In this document: piece after piece, positions 54,543 to 62,256 of the stretch
Layout: the number at the start of each line of letters is the position of its first letter
How positions within the stretch are numbered: the stretch's first letter is position 1
Origin: an uncultured Maricaulis sp.
GTDB lineage: Bacteria; Pseudomonadota; Alphaproteobacteria; Caulobacterales; Maricaulaceae
Direction: 5' to 3'
Assembly: GCF_905480005.1 (NCBI RefSeq)
Contig: NZ_CAJQOO010000008.1
Location: 88,695 to 152,694 of the forward strand
Length of the DNA stretch: 64,000 nucleotides
Made by a program: the position numbers and the translations under genes
The notes under the pieces: model-generated
Seen by the model: the letters and a program-made list of their open reading frames with translations, nothing else
Told to the model about the DNA's origin: nothing
Databases searched by the model: none

Positions 54543-56135
54543 ATGAACCTCTTCATCGAGCTTCTCCCTTTCCTGATGTTTTTCGCTGCCTTTGCAGCGC
54601 TTCTGCGTGGCTATCCGGTCGCCTTCACCCTTGCCGGTGTCGCCCTCGTCTTTGCGGTGATCGGGATGGCGATCGGCGAGTTCGACCCGATCCATTTCCG
54701 CGCCTTCCCGCAGCGCATCTACGGCAATCTGATGGAGATGGACCGCTCCATCCTGGTCGCGGTGCCGCTCTTCGTCTTCATGGGAGTGATGCTGGAGAAG
54801 TCCAAGATTGCCGAGGAACTCCTCGAGGCCATGGGCGCGCTCTTCGGGACCATGCGCGGGGGGCTTGGCATCTCGGTGGTGATTGTCGGCGGTCTGCTTG
54901 CGGCCTCGACCGGGATTGTTGGCGCGACCGTGGTGACAATGGGTCTCCTCTCCCTGCCGACCATGCTCAAGCGCGGCTATGACCCGGCGCTCGCGACCGG
55001 CACCATTGCCGCATCCGGCACGCTCGGGCAGATCATCCCGCCCTCCATCGTGCTGGTCCTGCTCGGCGACCAGATCTCCAATGCCTATCAGGAAGCGCAG
55101 CGCTCGCAGGGCGTTTTCTCACCGGACATTGTCTCGGTCGGCGATCTTTTCGCCGGCGCGCTTGTCCCTGGCATCCTGCTCGTCGGTCTGTATATCGGCT
55201 ACCAGATCGTCATGGCGATCTTCAAACCCGAGAGTGCGCCGGCGGCGCCCGCGGGTAGCCAGGTCTCGATCGGTCAGCTGCTGCACGCCCTGGTCCCGCC
55301 TCTGGCCCTGATCACCGGGGTTCTTGGCTCGATCCTGACCGGCCTGGCGACGCCGACAGAGGCCGCCGGCGTCGGCGCAGTTGGCGCGACCTTCATCGCC
55401 GGCGCCCGCAATGCCGGTTCGAAAACCAATCCGCGGCTTGGCCAACTGGTGAGCTATCTTGGCCTGGCGGCGCTTCTTGGGCTGATCGCCCTTGTCGTCA
55501 TCGCCAATATCGGCGCCGAACGCCGTCTCTATGTAACAGATCTGGGCATGGCGGTTGGCGTGCTGACCGGTGCCCTGGTGGCCATCACCATTTTGGGCGC
55601 CGGCTGGAGCCTTGTCCGCCTCAAGCGTTCGGGCGTGCTCGACGACGTGATGAGTTCCACGGGCCTGATTTCGGCGATGGTCTTCGTGATTCTGATCGGC
55701 GCCTCGCTATTCTCGCTGATCTTCCGCGAACTCGGCGGCGATGACACGGTCGCAGCGGCCTTGCAGGCGGTACCGGGCGGTGTGTTCGGGGCCGTCGCTG
55801 TGGTCATGCTGGTCATGTTCATTCTCGGCTTCTTCCTCGACTTCATCGAAATCACCTTTGTGGTGGTTCCGATCGTCGCACCGATCCTGCTGATGATGGG
55901 CGTCGACCCGGTCTGGCTGGGCGTGATGATGGCGATGAATTTGCAGACCAGCTTCCTGACGCCGCCCTTCGGCTTCGCACTCTTCTATCTTCGCGGTGTC
56001 GCTCCAAAGACCGTGAAAACCACCGATATCTATCGCGGCGCCATACCCTTCGTGATCATCCAGATCCTGGCCATCATCGCCGTCGCGGTCTTCCCCTGGC
56101 TGGCCACCGGCCTGCCGGAGTGGCTGTACGGATAG
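54543..56135 (+). CDS. TRAP transporter large permease (DctM)
   Basis: A 530-residue membrane protein with about 13-14 segments, longer than the common 430-residue DctM by an insert in the middle. DctM hallmarks are GYPVAFTLAGVALVFAVIGM near residue 22, GGLLAASTGIVGATVVTMGLL near residue 117, ASGTLGQIIPPSIVLVLLG and FLTPPFGFALFYLRG near residue 475. It catalyses Na+- or proton-coupled uptake with the DctP and DctQ proteins encoded upstream. Confidence 0.92.
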   Translation: MNLFIELLPFLMFFAAFAALLRGYPVAFTLAGVALVFAVIGMAIGEFDPIHFRAFPQRIYGNLMEMDRSILVAVPLFVFMGVMLEKSKIAEELLEAMGALFGTMRGGLGISVVIVGGLLAASTGIVGATVVTMGLLSLPTMLKRGYDPALATGTIAASGTLGQIIPPSIVLVLLGDQISNAYQEAQRSQGVFSPDIVSVGDLFAGALVPGILLVGLYIGYQIVMAIFKPESAPAAPAGSQVSIGQLLHALVPPLALITGVLGSILTGLATPTEAAGVGAVGATFIAGARNAGSKTNPRLGQLVSYLGLAALLGLIALVVIANIGAERRLYVTDLGMAVGVLTGALVAITILGAGWSLVRLKRSGVLDDVMSSTGLISAMVFVILIGASLFSLIFRELGGDDTVAAALQAVPGGVFGAVAVVMLVMFILGFFLDFIEITFVVVPIVAPILLMMGVDPVWLGVMMAMNLQTSFLTPPFGFALFYLRGVAPKTVKTTDIYRGAIPFVIIQILAIIAVAVFPWLATGLPEWLYG

Positions 56136-56143
56136 GAAGCAGC

Positions 56144-57340
56144 ATGTCACCGCACCGCAAGCTGGAGCTCCAGCGCGCCTTCATCGCCGCACTGGCCCTG
56201 ATCATTTCCGGCATTTTCCTGTGGATGATCCGGGACTATCTGGCCGCACTCTTCCTCGCCGGCGTGCTGACGCTTTTCCTTGCGCGACCGCATGACTGGC
56301 TATCGGGCAAGCTGGGGGATCGCCGCGGCCTCGCCGCCGGTCTTCTGGTCACCAGCGCGGTTCTCGCCTTCGTCATCCCCGCAAGCATCCTTCTGGGCAT
56401 CGTCGCGGAGCAGGCGATCGACGTCACCGGCATGGTCACTCCCTGGGTGCAGGACCAGGTCAGCCAGATCCGGCAGGACGGGCTGGATGGTCTGCCGGAC
56501 TGGCTGCCCTTCCGTGAGGAAATGATCGAATACCAGGCCACCATCACCGCCCAGATCGGCAATCTGGCCGGCACGGTCGGCCGGGTCCTGGTCAATTCCA
56601 TGCGCGCCGGCACGGGTGGCTTCCTGGTTGCGGCGCTGAACTTCTTCATCCTGGTCTATGCGCTGTTCTTTTTCCTGATGACCGGTCGCGATGCCGCCCG
56701 TTCCGCCGTGGCCCTGCTGCCGATGACCGTGGACGCGCGCAACCTGTTGGCAGAACGCGCCATCTCGACCATTCGCGCCACGGTGAAGGGCTCCTTCCTG
56801 ATCGCGCTCGTCCAGGGCGCCCTGACCGGTATCGGCCTGTTCGCAGCCGGCGTGCCGGGTTCGATTTTCTGGGCCGCCGTGGCCGCCCTGCTCTCCATCA
56901 TCCCGATGATCGGACCGCCGCTGATCTGGGTACCCGCCGCGATCTGGCTGGCCGCCACCGGCCACCCGATCGCCGCCGGAGCGCTGACCGCCTGGGGCGC
57001 CATCGTGGTCTCGACATCGGACAATATCCTGCGGCCCATTCTGGTCGGCAAGGACGCCAAGATGTCCGATTTGATGGTGCTGATATCGACCCTGGGCGGG
57101 CTGACCCTGTTCGGTGCCGTCGGCATCATCATCGGCCCGGTCATCGCCGCGCTCTTCACTTCCGTCTGGTTCATTTTCCGCGACAGCTTTGCCGGGCTTC
57201 TGGAGGTCGATGAGACAGAGGAGCGGGACGACGAAGCCGCCCCCGACGATGAGACCGCCGCACCAAGGCATGCGGCTGATAACGACGCGGCCGACACGGA
57301 CACGGCCGGCTCGGACGATACCGACACCACCGAGCGCTGA
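56144..57340 (+). CDS. AI-2E family transporter (permease)
   Basis: About 398 residues from ATG 56144, with a GGAAG site; the track begins eight codons earlier. It has about eight membrane segments, first hydrophobic part LIISGIFLWMIRDYLAALFLAG, the AI-2E core GRDAARSAVALLPM and IPMIGPPLIWVPAAIWL near residue 275, and a C-terminal acidic, Asp/Thr-rich tail (DDEAAPDDETAAPRHAADND). The family is named for AI-2 export but most members are of unproven function. It starts eight bases after the TRAP operon and may belong to it. Confidence 0.88.
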   Translation: MSPHRKLELQRAFIAALALIISGIFLWMIRDYLAALFLAGVLTLFLARPHDWLSGKLGDRRGLAAGLLVTSAVLAFVIPASILLGIVAEQAIDVTGMVTPWVQDQVSQIRQDGLDGLPDWLPFREEMIEYQATITAQIGNLAGTVGRVLVNSMRAGTGGFLVAALNFFILVYALFFFLMTGRDAARSAVALLPMTVDARNLLAERAISTIRATVKGSFLIALVQGALTGIGLFAAGVPGSIFWAAVAALLSIIPMIGPPLIWVPAAIWLAATGHPIAAGALTAWGAIVVSTSDNILRPILVGKDAKMSDLMVLISTLGGLTLFGAVGIIIGPVIAALFTSVWFIFRDSFAGLLEVDETEERDDEAAPDDETAAPRHAADNDAADTDTAGSDDTDTTER

Positions 57341-57450
57341 TCACCGCCAGGACAGACCCGGCAAGGCGTCCCGCCGCGCCGTATTGATCAACCGGCTTGC
57401 ATCCAATCCCTGTGCGTCGCGCATCGAAGGCGGACAACAAGGAGGACGCC

Positions 57451-58473
57451 ATGATTCAGCTCAACCCGGTGGTTCACAGCGCGCTTGCGGCCATCACCCT
57501 CGCCGCCCTGCCCGCGCCCGCGCACGGACAGGTCCCGTCGATGACCGGCCCGGTCAGTTTCCATTATGACGATCTCAGCCGTTTCAAGACACTGCTCGAA
57601 GACATCGATAATGGCGCCGACCCGACCGAGGCCTTTACCGTCTACATGGCGAATGCATCGACGGGCTTTCGCGGCTGGATGGATCGCTACAATGTCTCGG
57701 CGGAAAACTTCGGCACGCTCTATGAAGACTATGGTGCCGTCTTTCACGCCTTGCCCGATCTGACCGCGCCGCTCCTCGCGAAAGAAGACACGACCCGCGA
57801 CAACATTGAGCGCCTGCGCGACCTTGCCGGATCAGACATCGCGATCCCGGTCTATTATTTCGTGTCCAGCCAGCACCGTTTCGCCGGGACACCGGTCAGA
57901 CTGGCCAATGACCCGGCCGGCGTCGGGGTCGGCGCGGCGCTCGGCGTCGCCGGCCGCTATCGGCTGGAAGATGGCCCGCCGGCGACTGACCGGATGGTCG
58001 ATTCGCTGACCTATCTCGCCGTTCACGAAGGCAGTCATATCCTGCAACTCCACGCTCAGGGCGGATTGGAGAATTATCGCTCCATCTATGCCCCCGGCGG
58101 CGGGACCATGCTGTCCATCGCCCTGCGCGAGGGTTGCGCGGAATATCTGAGCTTCCTCACCTCGGGCGAGCGTTATGGCGATCGCCATCTCTATGTCGCC
58201 GAGCATGAGGCCGAACTCTGGTCCGACTTTCTCACGATTGCGGCTGAGCCCGCCTTCTCGGTGCCAGGCTGGTTCAGCGGGTCGGATTCCGAGCACCCGG
58301 ACCGCCCTTTCCAGATTGGCTACGCGGTCGGCTCGGAGATGTGCCGCGCCTATCACGAGGAAATGCCCGCGCCGGATGCCGGCGTCAGCGAACTCTTCTC
58401 GCTCTACGATGCCGAACAGGCCGAGGCCGTGGCAGCTGCCTATAGCCGCGCGGTGGCCGCGCGCACGCGCTGA
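57451..58473 (+). CDS. Exported metalloprotease-like protein (HExxH)
   Basis: About 340 residues from ATG 57451 behind a perfect AAGGAGG site. A signal peptide ends in LAALPAPAHGQ near residue 30. The mature part contains a zinc-protease motif HEGSH at residues 192-196, with a downstream REGCAEYLS that can provide the third ligand, giving a gluzincin-like pattern. It resembles DUF2268-type putative zinc-dependent proteases. The function is unknown. It is convergent with the lipoprotein gene that follows, only five bases away. Confidence 0.78.
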   Translation: MIQLNPVVHSALAAITLAALPAPAHGQVPSMTGPVSFHYDDLSRFKTLLEDIDNGADPTEAFTVYMANASTGFRGWMDRYNVSAENFGTLYEDYGAVFHALPDLTAPLLAKEDTTRDNIERLRDLAGSDIAIPVYYFVSSQHRFAGTPVRLANDPAGVGVGAALGVAGRYRLEDGPPATDRMVDSLTYLAVHEGSHILQLHAQGGLENYRSIYAPGGGTMLSIALREGCAEYLSFLTSGERYGDRHLYVAEHEAELWSDFLTIAAEPAFSVPGWFSGSDSEHPDRPFQIGYAVGSEMCRAYHEEMPAPDAGVSELFSLYDAEQAEAVAAAYSRAVAARTR

Positions 58474-58478
58474 CAGCC

Positions 58479-59297
58479 CTAGCTTTCACCGGAGCGGCCG
58501 AAACCCGCCTCCACATCGCGCAGGAAACGGCTGACCTCGCGCATGCTCAGCGTGCTGGCCAGCGCGTCGCATTCCAGTCGGGCGGTATTGGAATAGTAAT
58601 TCCGCATCTCGGTGATGGCGGCTTGATGAGCCGCGACGTCACCGTCCGGCGCATTGCGGATCAGGGTCTTGAAACGTGCGAACGCCTCCCGGTCACTGGC
58701 CGTAGGCATCTCCAGCGCATCAAACAGCGCGTCGACATAGGCCAGATAGAGTTCAGGCCTGTTGGCCACGAGGTCCGGCGCATGGCCGTCAAAGAGATGG
58801 CCATAGGTTTCACCATAGGCGTTGCCGACCGGGTCGGTGTGGGCATAGCTGTCGCCCAAGGCATGTATCAGGAATCCGGTCTGCCAGCTGGCCTGGGCTT
58901 CCGACCGGTTTCGCGCGTCGATCATGCTCGCCAGGTCCAGCCTCCGCTGGGCCACATCGGCGCGATCGCCGCCGTGCAAGGAATGCAGGACGGCATTGAT
59001 CCGGTGACGATAGCCCCAGGCGCCGAATGTCGCCCAGACGCTGACCTGTGGCGCCGCATAGCGCATCGCCAGATCGTCCGCCGCCTGGTTGAAGAAGGCG
59101 AGCCTCGCGGCGTCGTCGGATGAGTGGCCGGCCAGGCGCGCGACCATATAGGTCGTGTCCTGGTGCCCGTCGCGCTGATATTTCGGCTGCACATGGGCTT
59201 CAAGGCAATTGGGATTGAGGCTGCGATAGCCCGGCGTGGAACAGGCCGCGAGCGCGGTCAGCGAGACCAGTGCGGCCGTGCGAAGCAGGTTTTTCAT
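58479..59297 (-). CDS. Lipoprotein with a phospholipase C/P1-nuclease-like motif
   Basis: About 272 residues from ATG 59297. The N terminus KNLLRTAALVSLTALAAC is a lipoprotein signal. The body is helical with TTYMVARLAGHSSDDAARLA FFNQAADD and FLIHALGDSYAHTDP, in which His and Asp positions resemble the zinc-binding His/Asp in zinc-dependent phospholipase C and S1/P1 nuclease folds. That assignment is inference. The 111-residue upstream extension in the track has no signal and overlaps the WYL gene, so I discount it. Confidence 0.65.
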   Translation of the reverse strand: MKNLLRTAALVSLTALAACSTPGYRSLNPNCLEAHVQPKYQRDGHQDTTYMVARLAGHSSDDAARLAFFNQAADDLAMRYAAPQVSVWATFGAWGYRHRINAVLHSLHGGDRADVAQRRLDLASMIDARNRSEAQASWQTGFLIHALGDSYAHTDPVGNAYGETYGHLFDGHAPDLVANRPELYLAYVDALFDALEMPTASDREAFARFKTLIRNAPDGDVAAHQAAITEMRNYYSNTARLECDALASTLSMREVSRFLRDVEAGFGRSGES

Positions 59298-59412
59298 GTC
59301 AGTCCCCCCGAAGCCGCCACGGCTCCTGCACAAAACCCTAATGTGTTTGCATGGCCAGCCAAAGCCTTCTTCGCCGGACGGGGCATTGCGGCCCGGCCGC
59401 GCCGCCGCAGCG

Positions 59413-60147
59413 TCATAGTGCCAGGTCATCCGCCCGCAGCGATGGTTCAAAGAAAGCCTTCGGCAATAGTCGGAACGGCGTGCCGGCCCGACGGGCCGAC
59501 GACATGCGATCACAGCGGAATATCCGCGGGGCATCGCGCAACCGGTCGAAGGCGATGACATACCAGACCGGATATTTGAGCAGGAGGTAATGCGGCTCGA
59601 TACGGCGTTCTGATCGGGCGCCATCCTCACGCTGATAATGGATATCCAGGGATTCCTGGTCGATGAAGGCCTGGTGCAAGGCCTGGACGATCGGCTTTGC
59701 CGGCATTGCGATGCCCGCCTGGACGAAGGTGGATGCCGTGCCCCCGATCAGTATGCGTGACTTGAGCCTTTTGACCCGGGCGCGCTTCTCCGGCGAAAAG
59801 GAGGCGATCAGCTGACGTCGCACGGAGGCGAGATTGGCCAGGAAGAGCGGCGATCCCATCTTCTCGGCGACATCGATGCTGATGAGCAGGTCCACCGCGT
59901 CCCCATAAGCCAGATTGAGCCGGCCAACACCCCAATTCCGGTCAAGCCTGACCCCGCCGCCGCGACCGCGATCGGCATCGATCGGCAGGCCCTGCTCACG
60001 CATCACGAGCAAGTCACGCGAGACAGTTCGGGCACTCACTCCGAGCTCGGATGCGAGGTCCTTGACCGTACACATCTCGTCCTGCCTGAGCTGGGCGGCC
60101 AGCAATTCCAGGCGGCAGATCCGGTCGATCGATTTGGTGCGGGCCAT
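59413..60147 (-). CDS. HTH-WYL-domain transcriptional regulator
   Basis: About 244 residues from ATG 60147. The N-terminal HTH reads RICRLELLAAQLRQDEMCTV KDLASELGVSARTVSRDLLVM, and the C terminus carries a WYL-like ligand domain (SLDIHYQREDGARSERRIEP and HYLLLKYPVWYVIAFDRLRD). WYL regulators often respond to nucleotides or nucleic acids; the effector here is unknown. It is divergent from the VOC gene, with an inverted repeat in the 86 bases between them. Confidence 0.87.
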   Translation of the reverse strand: MARTKSIDRICRLELLAAQLRQDEMCTVKDLASELGVSARTVSRDLLVMREQGLPIDADRGRGGGVRLDRNWGVGRLNLAYGDAVDLLISIDVAEKMGSPLFLANLASVRRQLIASFSPEKRARVKRLKSRILIGGTASTFVQAGIAMPAKPIVQALHQAFIDQESLDIHYQREDGARSERRIEPHYLLLKYPVWYVIAFDRLRDAPRIFRCDRMSSARRAGTPFRLLPKAFFEPSLRADDLAL

Positions 60148-60150
60148 CAA

Positions 60151-60179
60151 ACAAATACGCCATTAAACGTCATATTTGT
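60151..60179. promoter_or_regulatory. Inverted repeat between WYL regulator and VOC gene
   Basis: ACAAATA and TATTTGT form a perfect 7-bp inverted repeat, spaced by 15 bases, directly at the WYL start and upstream of the VOC gene. It is a candidate operator for the WYL protein controlling both genes. Confidence 0.5.
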
Positions 60180-60233
60180 CGATAGCCTGATCCTGCACCC
60201 GGGAGAACGCCCGATCCAGTCAGGAGAAAATCC

Positions 60234-60605
60234 ATGAAAATGAGCTATTTCGTTCTCGGCACGAACAATATCGAGGCCGCCACACGATTCTATGACGCCC
60301 TGTTCGCACAATCCGATGTCGCGCCAGCCATGCCGGCCGGGCGCATGACATACTGGATGGGCAAGGATTTCGCCTTTGCGATTGCGCGCCCCTTCAATGA
60401 GGAAGCTGCCACACACGGCAATGGCGCAATGCTGGGTCTCGACCTGGGGTCACAGGAGGAGGTGCACCGCCTGCACAGGCTGGCGCTCGAACTGGGCGCG
60501 TCATGCGAGGGCGAACCGGGCCAGCGCGGGCCCTATTATTCCTGCTATGTCCGGGATCTGGACCGGAACAAGCTCTGCTTGTTCAGCCAGCAGACCGCGG
60601 CCTAG
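60234..60605 (+). CDS. VOC/glyoxalase-family protein
   Basis: A 123-residue vicinal-oxygen-chelate protein: MSYFVLGTNNIEAATRFYDA LFAQSDVAP, then a second half with GLDLGSQEEVHRLHRLALEL and YYSCYVRDLDRNKLCLFS. The family contains glyoxalases, dioxygenases and antibiotic-binding proteins, and the role here is unknown. A GGAG site precedes the ATG. It is divergent from the WYL regulator that probably controls it, and its stop shares CTAG with the convergent M48 gene. Confidence 0.87.
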   Translation: MKMSYFVLGTNNIEAATRFYDALFAQSDVAPAMPAGRMTYWMGKDFAFAIARPFNEEAATHGNGAMLGLDLGSQEEVHRLHRLALELGASCEGEPGQRGPYYSCYVRDLDRNKLCLFSQQTAA

Positions 60606-61627
60606 ACTTCGGGCACGGCGCTCCTGCGCAGCCGGCGCTTTCCGCCGGCGTGCTCGACCAGCATGTCGATCCGCTTCTCGATCGGCGGATGGGTAGCGAA
60701 AACGCCCATGAAGCCGGTCTTCGGGTTCTCGATGAACATTTCACGGATTTCTTCCGGCGAATCCTCGACCTCGGCATTACCGGAGATTTTCTCGAGCGCC
60801 GAGATCATGGCGTCAGGATTGCGGGTCAGCTCGACCGCACCGGCATCGGCCATGTATTCACGGCGACGCGACAGCGAGAAGCGGATCACGATGGCCAGCA
60901 GATAGGCGATGGCGATGATGGCCAGGCCGATCACAATGACCAGTCCGCCGCCGCGTCCGCCGGACCGCCGATCCCCGCCGGCTCGCAATCCAAGCCAGAA
61001 AATGCGGCGAAACACGATCTCCGCGGCGAAGGATATGATGCCAACAAAGATGATCGAGATGACCAGAAGGCGGACATCGCGATGCCGGATATGGGAAAGC
61101 TCGTGCGCCAGAACGGCCTCGAGCTCGGCCTTGTCCAGGCGCTGCATGAGGCCGCGCGTCACGGTGACGGTAGCCTGGCTATCGGTCAGCCCGGAGGCAT
61201 AGGCATTGAGCGCTCCGCTCTCGATCACCGCCATTTTCGGCATGGACAAGCCGCGAGAAATACACAGGTTTTCCAAAAGGTTATAGAGTTCCGGTTCGTC
61301 CTTGCGAGTGACCGATCGGGCGCCCGTGGCCGCATTGATCATGGCCTGATGGCCAAACCAGGCGATGACGAACCAGACCGCCGCAAGACCCAGCGACCAG
61401 ACGCCGATCATCGGCAGGCGGGAGAGCTCCCGGAGCCAGGGCGCCGCATCGGCACCCGGTGGCTTGCCAAGTCCGTAGTCAGCCGACGGCGTATCAAATC
61501 CGGTCATGAGGATGGTCAGCGCATAGCCAATGGCCACGAGCAATACCGGAAAGGCGGCCAGCAGGAAAACCGACCGCAGATTATTGTTCCAGATATGCGT
61601 GCGGAGCCCGGCCGTGCCCCAGACCAT
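60602..61627 (-). CDS. M48-family membrane metallopeptidase (HtpX-like)
   Basis: A 341-residue membrane protease with two N-terminal membrane segments (RSVFLLAAFPVLLVAIGYAL and IGVWSLGLAAVWFVIAWFGH) and two more in the C-terminal half. The zinc motif is HELSH in ELEAVLAHELSHIRHRDVRL near residue 180, with the Glu ligand in RREYMADAGAVELTR near residue 255. M48 enzymes degrade damaged membrane proteins. It starts three bases after lemA, an arrangement known in many bacteria. Confidence 0.92.
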   Translation of the reverse strand: MVWGTAGLRTHIWNNNLRSVFLLAAFPVLLVAIGYALTILMTGFDTPSADYGLGKPPGADAAPWLRELSRLPMIGVWSLGLAAVWFVIAWFGHQAMINAATGARSVTRKDEPELYNLLENLCISRGLSMPKMAVIESGALNAYASGLTDSQATVTVTRGLMQRLDKAELEAVLAHELSHIRHRDVRLLVISIIFVGIISFAAEIVFRRIFWLGLRAGGDRRSGGRGGGLVIVIGLAIIAIAYLLAIVIRFSLSRRREYMADAGAVELTRNPDAMISALEKISGNAEVEDSPEEIREMFIENPKTGFMGVFATHPPIEKRIDMLVEHAGGKRRLRRSAVPEV

Positions 61628-61630
61628 GAC

Positions 61631-62182
61631 TTAGAACTGCACCTTCGGGGCACCGCGCTCGGCCTCGGCCACTTCGAAATACTCACGCATCTTGAAGCCC
61701 ATGGAATTGGCAATCACGACGGCCGGGAATTGCTCGGTCGAGGTGTTGTACTCATTGACCGCATTGTTGAAGAAGCGGCGAGCGGCGGCGATCTTGTTTT
61801 CCAGATCAGCCAGTTCGGACTGCAATTGCATGAAGTTCTGGTTGGCCTTGAGGTCGGGATAGGCTTCCGACAATGCAAAGAGCTGACGCAGGGCACCGGA
61901 GAGCATGTTCTCCGCGCCGGCCAGGTCCTTCACCGAGGTCGCATCAATCGCCGTCTGACGCGCCTTGATGACGTTTTCGAGCGTCTCTTTCTCATGGCTG
62001 GCATAGCCTTTCACGGTCTCGACCAGATTGGGGACGAGGTCATGGCGCTGCTTCAACTGGACATCGATATCGCCCCACGCCTGATTACAGGTCTGCCGGA
62101 GCGCGACCAGGCGGTTGTAGACCATGACCAGGAACACGCCGAGGGCGATGATCACGAGCAAGAGAATGATACCGGTATCCAT
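61631..62182 (-). CDS. LemA-family protein
   Basis: A 183-residue protein with an N-terminal membrane anchor (GIILLLVIIALGVFLVMVYN), a topology of the LemA family. The body is a helical bundle with VALRQTCNQAWGDIDVQLKQ RHDLVPNLVETVKGYA and a later SELADLENKIAAARRFFNN then YNTSTEQFPAVVIA. Its role is not settled; it is usually found with M48 proteases as here. An AAGGAG site precedes the ATG. It lies downstream of parC on the same strand. Confidence 0.94.
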   Translation of the reverse strand: MDTGIILLLVIIALGVFLVMVYNRLVALRQTCNQAWGDIDVQLKQRHDLVPNLVETVKGYASHEKETLENVIKARQTAIDATSVKDLAGAENMLSGALRQLFALSEAYPDLKANQNFMQLQSELADLENKIAAARRFFNNAVNEYNTSTEQFPAVVIANSMGFKMREYFEVAEAERGAPKVQF

Positions 62183-62256
62183 GCCTGTCTCTCCTTGAGC
62201 GGCAAAACTGAAGATGTCGCATCACCCTGACGGGCGATGCACGTTCAAATCACTAC

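Noticed and set aside
60503-62230. 575-codon open frame opposite lemA and the M48 protease gene
   Set aside because: Spans two well-supported genes on the other strand; low-complexity, charged translation.
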